A stretch of DNA of 35,327 nt from Enterococcus nangangensis (GTDB lineage Bacteria; Bacillota; Bacilli; Lactobacillales; Enterococcaceae): contig NZ_BJDR01000021.1 of assembly GCF_005405245.1 (NCBI RefSeq), forward strand, positions 1 to 35,327. The letters are read 5' to 3'. The notes under the pieces are model-generated. The model saw nothing but the letters and a program-made list of their open reading frames with translations. It was not told the origin of the DNA and searched no databases. The position numbers and the translations under genes are program-made. Shown here piece after piece: positions 18,894 through 26,205 of the stretch (within the stretch, counting starts at the first letter, position 1; each line of letters begins with the position of its first letter).

Positions 18894-19325
18894 ATGAGTG
18901 AAAAGAAACGCTATAAGGCAATCATCGACGGCAAAAACTATACGATTATTGGTACAGAAAGTAAAGAACAACTAGATATTGTAACGCGCATCGTCAATGA
19001 ACAACTAGGGGAAATTAAAAAAATTTCTAGTGATCTTTCCAATGAAGATGCAGCGATTTTAATGGCGATTAACGCTGTCAATGATCAAGTGAAAAAACAA
19101 AGTGACTTACTGCAACAGCAAAAAGAAATGAAAGAATTGCGCCGAGCCAACGCCCATGTCAAAGAATTAGAAATGCGGATTAAAAAGATGGATGAATTGG
19201 AAGAAAAAGCGCGGCAAGCTTTGCGAGCTCAAGGTATCCAACAAGAAATTGTCGATCCGATTCAAGCACAGCAAATTTTAAATCAGCTAGAAAAACAAAA
19301 GATTAGAAGTAAGAGCGAGGAATAG
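18894..19325 (+). CDS. zapA: ZapA, cell division protein that bundles FtsZ
   Basis: 143 residues. N-terminal ZapA core (KKRYKAIIDGKNYTIIGTESKEQLDIVTRIVNEQL) followed by a long charged coiled coil (about residues 65-135), the usual shape for the Firmicutes form, which stabilises FtsZ protofilaments at midcell. Two tandem ATGs (18891, 18894) follow AGGAGG; the second has the better 7-base spacing. First gene of zapA-CvpA-mutS2, with two bases between its stop and the next start. Confidence 0.9.
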   Translation: MSEKKRYKAIIDGKNYTIIGTESKEQLDIVTRIVNEQLGEIKKISSDLSNEDAAILMAINAVNDQVKKQSDLLQQQKEMKELRRANAHVKELEMRIKKMDELEEKARQALRAQGIQQEIVDPIQAQQILNQLEKQKIRSKSEE

Positions 19326-19327
19326 CC

Positions 19328-19876
19328 ATGTTAACTCTATTTATTTGGATTGTCTTAGGTCTAGCCATTTATGGTGGTGCACGTCGCGGTCTGGTCTTAC
19401 AAGTTATCTACACGGTAGGCTACATGATTTCCTTTATGGTAGCTCAAAGTTATTACCAAACACTAGCCCCCAAACTAGAAATGTTTGTGCCTTACCCCTC
19501 GGCAACACAAAGCTCGAAAATGGTTTTCTTCAATCAAACCATTAGCTTAGATTTGGATCACGCTTTTTATGCGGCGATTGCTTTTTGTTTGATTTTATTT
19601 GCGGGCTGGTTGGTGACGCGTTTCATTGGTATTTTCTTTAACAGTTTGACGTATTTTCCAATTCTGCGGCAAATCAATTGGCTAGGTGGCGGGCTCGTTT
19701 CTTTTATCGTGGCCTACGCTGGTCTGTTTCTGTTTCTTTATATTTTATCCATGGTTCCTTTAGACTTTGTGCAAGATCTTTTCCGCAGCAGTAGTTTGGC
19801 GCGTTTTATGGTGGAGCACACGCCACTTTTGAGTGACAAAGTCCAGGATTTATGGGTGACGCAAATTTTGAAATAA
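19328..19876 (+). CDS. CvpA-family membrane protein
   Basis: 182 residues with four membrane helices (about 1-15, 25-40, 78-105 and 118-142). The N-terminal IVLGLAIYGGARRGLVLQV and the pattern around LRQINWLGGGLVSFIVAY are typical of CvpA/colicin V production proteins. The family's biochemical role is unsettled. Located between zapA and mutS2, as in many lactic acid bacteria. The ribosome binding site (GAGGAA) overlaps the end of zapA. Confidence 0.85.
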   Translation: MLTLFIWIVLGLAIYGGARRGLVLQVIYTVGYMISFMVAQSYYQTLAPKLEMFVPYPSATQSSKMVFFNQTISLDLDHAFYAAIAFCLILFAGWLVTRFIGIFFNSLTYFPILRQINWLGGGLVSFIVAYAGLFLFLYILSMVPLDFVQDLFRSSSLARFMVEHTPLLSDKVQDLWVTQILK

Positions 19877-19898
19877 CCTTGAAAAAAAGGGGTGTCCC

Positions 19899-22271
19899 AT
19901 GAATACAAAAGTTTTACAAACTTTAGAATTTCCCAAGATTTTACAACAATTACAAGCTTATACGGCAACCAAGATGGGTCAAGAAATGGTCTTGACCTTA
20001 ACACCGACGGCCAAAGTGAGTGAGATGGAACGTTGGCTTGCTGAAACCGCTGATGGTTTTAAAGTGTTACGTTTACGTGGTGGTTTACCTGTGCCTAAGC
20101 TCAACAACATTCGTCCGCATTTAAAGCGGATTGAAATCGGTGCGGATTTAAACGGTGTGGAGCTAGCCCAAATCACCCGCGTCTTATCTTCCACCCAAGA
20201 AGTGGCGGACTTTTTAGCCGATTTAAAAGATAGCGAAATTGAGTTTCAATATTTATACGAATGGCAGGAACAATTAGTCGTCTTACCCGTTTTAACGCGG
20301 GATTTAAAAACCGCCATTGATGAAGATGGGCGCGTCACGGATGATGCTTCGCCGGCGTTAAAACAAATTCGCGGTAGCATTCGGCGCTCGGAACAAAATG
20401 TGCGGGAGCAATTAGATAGTTTGATTCGCGGCAAAAACGCCCAATACTTGTCAGATGCCATTATTACGATGCGTAATGATCGCTACGTGATTCCTGTTAA
20501 ACAAGAATACCGCGGTATTTTTGGTGGTGTGGTGCATGACCAAAGTGCTTCTGGACAAACCTTATTTATTGAACCTAAAGCGGTGGTGGATTTGAATAAT
20601 CGCTTACGGCAACAACAAATTGCCGAACGGGAAGAAGTTTCCCGCATATTAGCGGAATTATCCGCGCGGCTCGTCCCTTATATTCGGGAGATTCGTCATA
20701 ATGCCTTTGTCTTAGGCCAGATGGATGTGATGAATGCTAAGGCGCGTTATGGCCGCGACCTAAAGGCGACGGTACCGAAGATTAGTCCAGAAAACCACGT
20801 GATTTTAAAAGCAGCACGTCATCCGTTACTAGATCCTGAACGGGTCGTGCCTAATGATTTAATTATCGGTAAGGACTATCAAGCTGTCGTGATTACTGGT
20901 CCTAATACGGGTGGGAAAACCATCACTTTGAAAACGTTAGGGTTATTGCAATTAATGGCTCAAAGTGGGTTAGCAATTCCGGTAACTGAAGAATCACAAG
21001 TGGGGATTTTCCAACAAGTTTATGCCGATATTGGCGATGAGCAATCCATTGAGCAAAACTTAAGTACCTTTTCTTCTCATATGACCAATATCGTTAAAAT
21101 TTTAGACCGCGCTGATGCTGAAAGCCTTGTTCTTTTTGATGAATTAGGGGCAGGGACGGATCCGCAAGAAGGAGCGGCTCTAGCTATTAGTATTTTAGAT
21201 TATCTAGGCAGTCAAAGTAGTTACGTCATGGCCACGACCCACTATCCGGAATTAAAAATTTACGGCTATAATCGGCCGCAAACCATTAATGCGTCGATGG
21301 AATTTGATGTGGATACCTTGTCACCTACCTATCGCTTATTGATTGGTGTGCCAGGTCGTTCCAATGCTTTTGAAATCTCCCGCCGCTTAGGCTTAAGCCC
21401 CACCATTATTGATAGTGCAAAACAAATTATCGATGGGGAAAGCCAAGACTTAAACGAAATGATTGCCGATTTAGAAAATCAACGCAAGATGACGGAAACC
21501 GAGTACTTGGAAATTCGCCACTACACGACAGAAGCAGAACATTTATACAAAGATTTGAAAGAAGCTTATGAATACTTCTTTGAAGAGCGTGAAAAAGAAT
21601 TAGCTAAGGGTCGGCAAAAAGCCAACGAGTTAGTGGAAGAAGCCCAAGAAAAAGCTGAAGACATTATTGCCGACTTACGGAAAAAACAATTGGCTCAAGG
21701 ATCTGGTGCAATTAAAGAGCACGAGTTTATTGCCGCTAAAACGCAATTAGCTGATTTGAAAGATACCAGTGAACCTACTCATTTGGCTCAAAATAAAATT
21801 TTACAAAAAGCTAAAGCTGCTAAAAAATTAAAAGCTGGTGATGAGGTTCTCTCCAATACTTATGGTCAGCGGGGCGTTTTGATTGCGCCGGTGGGGAAAA
21901 ATCAATGGCAAGTGCAAATGGGCATTTTAAAAATGACCTTACCTACTAGCGACTTGACGTCGGTTGCGCCAATTGAAGAGCCAAAGCAACGGATTATTAC
22001 CGGCGTTCGTTCTGCAGAAGCCAGTCATGTAGCAACCCAACTAGATTTACGCGGTAAGCGTTATGAAGAGGCCCTGGCCGAAGTTGACCAGTATCTAGAT
22101 GCCGCTTTATTAGCTGGCTATCCACAAGTGACCATCGTGCATGGTAAAGGCACTGGTGCGCTACGCCAAGGTATCACGGAATATTTGAAAAATCATCGTA
22201 GCGTTAAAAAATTTGAATTTGCTCCGGCTAATCAAGGGGGTAATGGCGCCACCATCGTTTATTTTAAATAA
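19899..22271 (+). CDS. mutS2: MutS2 (RqcU), MutS-like ATPase with Smr nuclease domain
   Basis: 790 residues, normal length. Central MutS core and clamp, Walker A GPNTGGKT (334-341), Walker B LVLFDELGAGTDP, a long coiled coil (about 515-610), a KOW-like segment and a C-terminal Smr domain beginning LDLRGKRYEEAL with the HGKGTGALR motif. No N-terminal mismatch-recognition domain, so it does not act in mismatch repair. Homologues suppress homologous recombination or split collided ribosomes for quality control. Third gene of the zapA operon; AAAAAGGGG precedes ATG 19899. Confidence 0.96.
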   Translation: MNTKVLQTLEFPKILQQLQAYTATKMGQEMVLTLTPTAKVSEMERWLAETADGFKVLRLRGGLPVPKLNNIRPHLKRIEIGADLNGVELAQITRVLSSTQEVADFLADLKDSEIEFQYLYEWQEQLVVLPVLTRDLKTAIDEDGRVTDDASPALKQIRGSIRRSEQNVREQLDSLIRGKNAQYLSDAIITMRNDRYVIPVKQEYRGIFGGVVHDQSASGQTLFIEPKAVVDLNNRLRQQQIAEREEVSRILAELSARLVPYIREIRHNAFVLGQMDVMNAKARYGRDLKATVPKISPENHVILKAARHPLLDPERVVPNDLIIGKDYQAVVITGPNTGGKTITLKTLGLLQLMAQSGLAIPVTEESQVGIFQQVYADIGDEQSIEQNLSTFSSHMTNIVKILDRADAESLVLFDELGAGTDPQEGAALAISILDYLGSQSSYVMATTHYPELKIYGYNRPQTINASMEFDVDTLSPTYRLLIGVPGRSNAFEISRRLGLSPTIIDSAKQIIDGESQDLNEMIADLENQRKMTETEYLEIRHYTTEAEHLYKDLKEAYEYFFEEREKELAKGRQKANELVEEAQEKAEDIIADLRKKQLAQGSGAIKEHEFIAAKTQLADLKDTSEPTHLAQNKILQKAKAAKKLKAGDEVLSNTYGQRGVLIAPVGKNQWQVQMGILKMTLPTSDLTSVAPIEEPKQRIITGVRSAEASHVATQLDLRGKRYEEALAEVDQYLDAALLAGYPQVTIVHGKGTGALRQGITEYLKNHRSVKKFEFAPANQGGNGATIVYFK

Positions 22272-22328
22272 AAATTTTCAATCCATTACAAAAAGTAAGC
22301 AAAAAATTATCCCGCAGCTTTCAGCAAG

Positions 22329-22337
22329 TGTTATACT
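22329..22337 (+). promoter_or_regulatory. Extended -10 promoter of trxA
   Basis: TG-T-TATACT, an extended -10 element with no clear -35 hexamer. It gives trxA its own start within the cluster. Confidence 0.5.
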
Positions 22338-22369
22338 AGCTTCGAGCAATACAAAAGGAGGAACAAAGA

Positions 22370-22684
22370 ATGGCAACAGCAATTTCTGATGCAACATTTT
22401 CAAAAGAAACAGACGAAGGTTTAGTTTTAATCGATTTTTGGGCAACATGGTGTGGTCCTTGTCGCATGCAAGCGCCAATTTTAGAGCAATTAGCTGAAGA
22501 TTACGATGAAGACGAATTAAAAATCGTAAAAATGGATGTGGATGAAAATCCTAACACACCAAAAGACTTCGGCATTATGTCGATCCCGACTTTAATCTTG
22601 AAAAAAGATGGTGAAGTGGTGGAAAAAGTTATCGGTGTTCATACTAAACCCCAATTAAAAGAATTAGTGGATCGCCACTTATAA
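22370..22684 (+). CDS. trxA: Thioredoxin
   Basis: 104 residues. Active site WCGPC in FWATWCGPCRMQAPIL (about residues 27-31), the cis-proline in MSIPTLIL, and the C-terminal GVHTKPQLKELVDRHL helix. Cytoplasmic disulfide reductase for ribonucleotide reductase and stress repair. AGGAGGAACAAAGA precedes ATG 22370. Transcribed with, and separately from, the mutS2 operon; ends at the terminator at 22704. Confidence 0.96.
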   Translation: MATAISDATFSKETDEGLVLIDFWATWCGPCRMQAPILEQLAEDYDEDELKIVKMDVDENPNTPKDFGIMSIPTLILKKDGEVVEKVIGVHTKPQLKELVDRHL

Positions 22685-22703
22685 TCTTTAGTTGCAAATT
22701 AAG

Positions 22704-22738
22704 AAGCCACCTGCGAAATTTTTTCGCAGGTGGCTTTT
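22704..22738 (+). terminator. trxA terminator
   Basis: Perfect 14-bp stem AAGCCACCTGCGAA/TTCGCAGGTGGCTT with a short T loop and a T-rich tail. Confidence 0.88.
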
Positions 22739-22840
22739 CTTAATTTAGCGCTGTTTACTTTTGAGCAGAGCATTTGATTTGCTTAAAAAAATTTGCCGTG
22801 CAAGAATTAGTTGTACCAAATTTAATCAAAGGAGCGGATA

Positions 22841-23251
22841 ATGATGAAAAAAATCTACACGACAAAAATGATTAATACTGGTGGCCGTGAAGGGGAATCC
22901 CATACGCCAGATAAATCTTGGACGTTGAAGATTACAGACCCTGGTAAACGTGAAGCAGGCACCACCAATCCGGAACAATTGTTTGCAGCAGGCTACGCAG
23001 CTTGTTTTAACGGTGCGTTATCCATCGCCAAAGAACAAGCAGGTGTAACAGGCGAGTCAACGATTAGTGTTGCGGTTTCTTTATATAATGATGGCCCGGC
23101 TGTCTTTTTCATCGGGGTAGAAATCGAAGGGAAAATCGCTGGTTTAAACCTCGAAGAAACGCAAGCCCTCTTAGATAAAGCTAATACGATTTGTCCGTAC
23201 TCTAAAGCAACCCACGGCAACATTGAAGTAAGTTTGAAGGCCGTCGAATAA
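22841..23251 (+). CDS. ohr: Ohr-type organic hydroperoxide reductase
   Basis: 136 residues, OsmC/Ohr fold. The redox cysteines are in AGYAACFNGAL (about residue 55) and TICPYSKATHGN (about residue 119), the Ohr arrangement. It should reduce organic and lipid hydroperoxides using cysteine thiols. AAAGGAG lies eight bases before ATG 22841 (a second ATG follows at 22844). Alone in its transcript, no OhrR-type MarR regulator beside it; the divergent-end neighbour is an Lrp-type gene. Confidence 0.9.
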   Translation: MMKKIYTTKMINTGGREGESHTPDKSWTLKITDPGKREAGTTNPEQLFAAGYAACFNGALSIAKEQAGVTGESTISVAVSLYNDGPAVFFIGVEIEGKIAGLNLEETQALLDKANTICPYSKATHGNIEVSLKAVE

Positions 23252-23260
23252 TACCAATTT

Positions 23261-23300
23261 GCGCTGAGAAAAGTGTTGAACACTTGCTCCGCGCTTTTTT
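23261..23300. terminator. Terminator between convergent ohr and Lrp-type genes
   Basis: GCGC (23261-23264) with GCGC (23291-23294) encloses AAGTGT-TGA-ACACTT (23271-23285), then T6. The T-run favours the plus-strand ohr transcript. Confidence 0.7.
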
Positions 23301-23736
23301 ATTCAGCAAATTGATAGCCACGCGCTGCTACGGGTGTGGAAAATACAATCTGCGTGTTGGTGCCGCCAAACTGTTGTAACTCGTTAATAAACTGGTCCAA
23401 TAAATGAGTGGTGGGGAAGACGACTTTAATCAGTTGCGAATAAGGCCCAGTGACACAATCGCACTCTAAGACGTTGGGAATTTTTTGAATGTAGTCGTAA
23501 AACTCTGGCTTTTGTTGGGGGCTTAAGGACAGTTGAATAAATGCTTTAATGGGTAAGTGACACGCTTCATAGTGGAGCTGTGCTTGATAATTTTTAATAA
23601 TTCCTGCTTCTTCTAAGTGGCGGAGCCGTTGCGAGACAGCCGGCGCCGTAATAAAAAGTGCCTCACTAATTTTTTTGATGGAAAGCCGTGCATCTTGTTG
23701 CAAAAGATTTAACATTTTTTTGTCTAATTGATCCAT
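23299..23736 (-). CDS. Lrp/AsnC-family transcriptional regulator
   Basis: 145 residues. N-terminal winged helix (MDQLDKKMLNLLQQDARLSIKKISE, then APAVSQRLRHLEEAGII) and a C-terminal ligand-binding RAM domain (IKAFIQLSLSPQQKPEFYDYI, ..., VLECDCVTGPYSQLIKVV). Such proteins sense amino acids or other metabolites as octamers. Start at ATG 23736, with AGAGGAG seven bases upstream; a longer reading from 23787 lacks a site. Monocistronic; its target genes cannot be told. Confidence 0.9.
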   Translation of the reverse strand: MDQLDKKMLNLLQQDARLSIKKISEALFITAPAVSQRLRHLEEAGIIKNYQAQLHYEACHLPIKAFIQLSLSPQQKPEFYDYIQKIPNVLECDCVTGPYSQLIKVVFPTTHLLDQFINELQQFGGTNTQIVFSTPVAARGYQFAE

Positions 23737-24000
23737 GAGCGTGCTCCTCTTTAACTTGACTTGAAAGTATTTTAGCACATTTGGCACTACAAATTCCGCA
23801 GAGGACGCCTCGGAATAAAAAAATTCCTGCTAATCTTCGGCAAACGGCTAATCTGCTTAGTAAAGGGGAGAAACTTTTTTAACAAAGAGGAGTCTTTCTG
23901 TATTAATAGTGTTTTTCAAAGAAAATTGGAAATTTCTATGAAAATCTGTGATTTTTTTATCAAATTAAACACTAGATTAGTAGCCAAGACCTGTAAAGAA

Positions 24001-24009
24001 TGATAAAAT
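24001..24009 (+). promoter_or_regulatory. Extended -10 promoter of fba
   Basis: TG-A-TAAAAT with no clear -35 hexamer, about 60 bases before the start. The preceding 23790-24000 has no reading frame; it holds a small GAGG/CCTC hairpin near 23803 and otherwise nothing recognised. Confidence 0.45.
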
Positions 24010-24072
24010 AAGTTCGTTGGTTGAGGGAAACCTTAGCACAGTTTATTAAACGAAATGAGGAGGAAAAGAATT

Positions 24073-24945
24073 ATGCCATTAGTAAGAGGAACCGAATTTT
24101 TACAAGCAGCCCGTAAAGGTGGCTACGCTGTCGGTGCGTTCAACACGAACAACTTAGAATGGACTCAAGCAATTTTAAAAGGTGCTGAAGAAGCACAAGC
24201 TCCTGTTTTAATCCAAACTTCAATGGGTGCAGCTAAATACATGGGAGGCTACCAAGTTTGTTACGATATCGTAAAAGACTTAATCGACTCCATGAAAATT
24301 ACTGTTCCAGTTGCTTTACACTTAGACCACGGTGCCTACGAAGATGCTTTAGAATGTATCGAAATTGGTTATACTTCTGTCATGTTTGACGGTAGCCACT
24401 TACCATTTGAAGAAAACATTGAAAAAGCGAAAGACGTTGTGGCTAAAGCACACGCTAAAGGCGTTTCTGTAGAATGTGAAGTTGGTACTATTGGTGGTGA
24501 AGAAGACGGAATCGTTGGTCGCGGCGAATTAGCACCAATCGACGAATGTGTGAAAATGGCTGCAATCGGCATTGACTTCTTAGCATGTGGGATTGGGAAC
24601 ATTCACGGCGTTTACCCTGAAAACTGGGCTGGCTTAGACTTTGATCACTTGAAAGCCATCACAGATGCTGTTGGTTCTGATTTGCCATTAGTTTTACACG
24701 GTGGCTCTGGTATCCCAGTAGAACAAGTAAAACGTGCTATCTCCTTAGGTATTTCCAAAGTAAACGTCAATACAGAATGTCAACAAGTCTTCGCAGCTGC
24801 TACGCGTAAATACATCGAAGCAGGCAAAGATCTTGAAGGCAAAGGCTTTGACCCTCGTAAATTGTTGAAACCAGGGACAGATGCGGTTACTGAATTAGTA
24901 AAAGAACGTATCGAATGGTTCGGCACAACTGGTAAAGCTAAATAA
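24073..24945 (+). CDS. fba: Class II fructose-1,6-bisphosphate aldolase
   Basis: 290 residues. Splits fructose bisphosphate into two triose phosphates in glycolysis. Zinc and phosphate motifs are present: LHLDHGAYEDAL near residue 80, VMFDGSHLPFEEN, the E-x-G region VECEVGTIGGEEDG, CGIGNIHGVYPENW (zinc histidine) and LVLHGGSGIP. ATG 24073 follows GAGGAGGAAAAGAATT; the ATG at 24055 overlaps that site. It uses the strongly biased codons of a highly expressed gene. Monocistronic. Confidence 0.97.
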   Translation: MPLVRGTEFLQAARKGGYAVGAFNTNNLEWTQAILKGAEEAQAPVLIQTSMGAAKYMGGYQVCYDIVKDLIDSMKITVPVALHLDHGAYEDALECIEIGYTSVMFDGSHLPFEENIEKAKDVVAKAHAKGVSVECEVGTIGGEEDGIVGRGELAPIDECVKMAAIGIDFLACGIGNIHGVYPENWAGLDFDHLKAITDAVGSDLPLVLHGGSGIPVEQVKRAISLGISKVNVNTECQQVFAAATRKYIEAGKDLEGKGFDPRKLLKPGTDAVTELVKERIEWFGTTGKAK

Positions 24946-24958
24946 TTAAACATGAAGT

Positions 24959-24995
24959 AGCCACTTTTCATCTTTAGATGGGAGGTGGCTTTTTT
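24959..24995 (+). terminator. fba terminator
   Basis: AGCCAC-TTTT-CATC pairs with GATG-GGAG-GTGGCT, using several G-U pairs, followed by T6. Confidence 0.85.
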
Positions 24996-25018
24996 CTTAA
25001 AAAATTTATTGAAATGAA

Positions 25019-25033
25019 TTGCAAGCGCACTAA
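25019..25033. promoter_or_regulatory. Possible CcpA cre site upstream of the discoidin-like gene
   Basis: TTGCAAGCGCACTAA fits the cre consensus WTGNAANCGNWNNCW with one mismatch. It lies about 50 bp upstream of the -35 box, a position compatible with activation. Low certainty on sequence alone. Confidence 0.35.
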
Positions 25034-25083
25034 TTTTGAAGCAAGATTGACCAACTTTTAATCATCATCTTTAAATATTGTTA

Positions 25084-25112
25084 TTGGCAATAATTTTCAG
25101 CAAGACTATAAT
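25084..25112 (+). promoter_or_regulatory. Promoter of the discoidin-like gene
   Basis: TTGGCA (25084-25089), 17-bp spacer, TATAAT (25107-25112). Confidence 0.75.
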
Positions 25113-25138
25113 GAAACAAAAACAAAGAGGTTAGTGGA

Positions 25139-25972
25139 ATGAAATTGACATTGGGAATTTATCATCAGGACGGAACAGTAGCAATGGGTCAAGAAAATAA
25201 TGAGTCACAACCATTAGTAAGTGCGAACTCAGAACAGTGTTATTTGGCAACGCAAGGCTATCTTTTTCAAGATGGCGATGTGATTCGCGTTACCGTGGAT
25301 ACGCCTGACAGTTTTTTAATGGTGCGACTAGCTACGTCTTTAAAGGAAGATTTAGTTTTTGTTCCCCGTGGTGAAATAAATTATTTGGTGGACTTATCAG
25401 CAAATCGTCGCGAGGCTCAAAGTAGCGCATTGTTTACTGGAACAACACATTATTTAAGCGTTCGACAAGCAGAAGAGTTTGAAATTAAGAATTACCGCAA
25501 CCTATCGGAAAATACGCATGATCAAAAGGATTTTACTGGCGCTTATCCCCACGCCCACGCTAACGTAGAGACGCGTAATGATGCTGTTTTCTTTGCTTGT
25601 AATGCAATTGATGGCATCTTAGCAAGTCGGAGTCACGGCGCTTACCCATTTCAATCCTGGGGAATTAATCAGCAAGCTGATGCTGCCTTAACTATTGATT
25701 TCGGTCGCCAGGTTCAGGTGAATCGGGTAGGCTTTTGTTTGCGGGCAGATTTTCCACACGATAACTACTGGAAAAAAGTTACTTTAAAATTCGGTGAAGC
25801 TGACGAAGAAACTTTCTCGCTGGCAAAGACGGGAGCAATGCAATACTTCACTTTCTCTGCCAGAACGGTTACAGCCGTTACCTTGCAAAACTTAATTCCA
25901 GCCACGAATCCTTCACCGTTTCCGGCTTTGACTCAGCTGGCATTATTTGGGAGCAACGTTACTGCTATTTAA
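25139..25972 (+). CDS. Uncharacterised protein with F5/8 type C (discoidin)-like C-terminal domain
   Basis: 277 residues, no signal peptide or membrane segment, so probably cytoplasmic. The first ~110 residues are beta-rich and unassigned. From about residue 145 the pattern resembles F5/8-type-C carbohydrate-binding folds: ACNAIDGILASRSHGAYPFQSWGI, LTIDFGRQVQVNRVGFCLRAD, YWKKVTLKFG and a late strand YFTFSARTVTAVTLQNL. Sugar binding is inference from the fold; a catalytic domain is not seen. It has its own promoter and terminator, with GAGG eight bases before ATG 25139. A possible cre site upstream would fit a carbohydrate-linked role. Confidence 0.7.
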   Translation: MKLTLGIYHQDGTVAMGQENNESQPLVSANSEQCYLATQGYLFQDGDVIRVTVDTPDSFLMVRLATSLKEDLVFVPRGEINYLVDLSANRREAQSSALFTGTTHYLSVRQAEEFEIKNYRNLSENTHDQKDFTGAYPHAHANVETRNDAVFFACNAIDGILASRSHGAYPFQSWGINQQADAALTIDFGRQVQVNRVGFCLRADFPHDNYWKKVTLKFGEADEETFSLAKTGAMQYFTFSARTVTAVTLQNLIPATNPSPFPALTQLALFGSNVTAI

Positions 25973-25997
25973 TTAATTAGGTGAATGAGTGAATAAG

Positions 25998-26035
25998 GGA
26001 ACTGTAGCAAGTAACAGATTGCTCAGTTCCTTTTT
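25998..26035 (+). terminator. Terminator separating the discoidin-like gene from the cas operon
   Basis: GGAACTG (25998-26004) and AGC pair with GCT-CAGTTCC (26021-26030), followed by T5. It isolates the cas promoter from upstream reading. Confidence 0.8.
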
Positions 26036-26121
26036 ATTTTATTAAACGATTTTAAAAGTATAACTTATTGGAAGTTCGATTGATATTTAATAAATTCAAT
26101 TGATATTTTTAAAATAATTGG

Positions 26122-26150
26122 TTGTGCAAAGAGAAAAGGAAAGGTATAAT
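26122..26150 (+). promoter_or_regulatory. cas operon promoter
   Basis: TTGTGC (26122-26127), exact 17-bp spacer, TATAAT (26145-26150). Predicted start of transcription near 26157. Confidence 0.75.
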
Positions 26151-26161
26151 CTTCAATGTAT

Positions 26162-26175
26162 AGAAAGCGCTTTAA
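26162..26175. promoter_or_regulatory. CcpA cre operator downstream of the cas promoter
   Basis: AGAAAGCGCTTTAA matches the cre consensus WGWAARCGYTWWMA at all 14 positions and contains the palindrome AAAGCGCTTT. It lies at about +5 to +18 relative to the predicted start, where CcpA usually represses. Regulation itself is inferred. Confidence 0.7.
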
Positions 26176-26205
26176 TTGATGGGGTTTGGAAATGAAAGGT
26201 GTGTG

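Noticed and set aside
22993..23283. Minus-strand frame of 96 codons opposite ohr.
   Set aside because: A shadow of the conserved ohr coding sequence with no ribosome binding site.
26080..26120. Two ATTGATATTT copies upstream of cas3 as degenerate CRISPR repeats or a CreA-like guard RNA.
   Set aside because: Only the AT-rich 3' end of the repeat is resembled, with no stem arms; chance similarity is likely in such AT-rich DNA.
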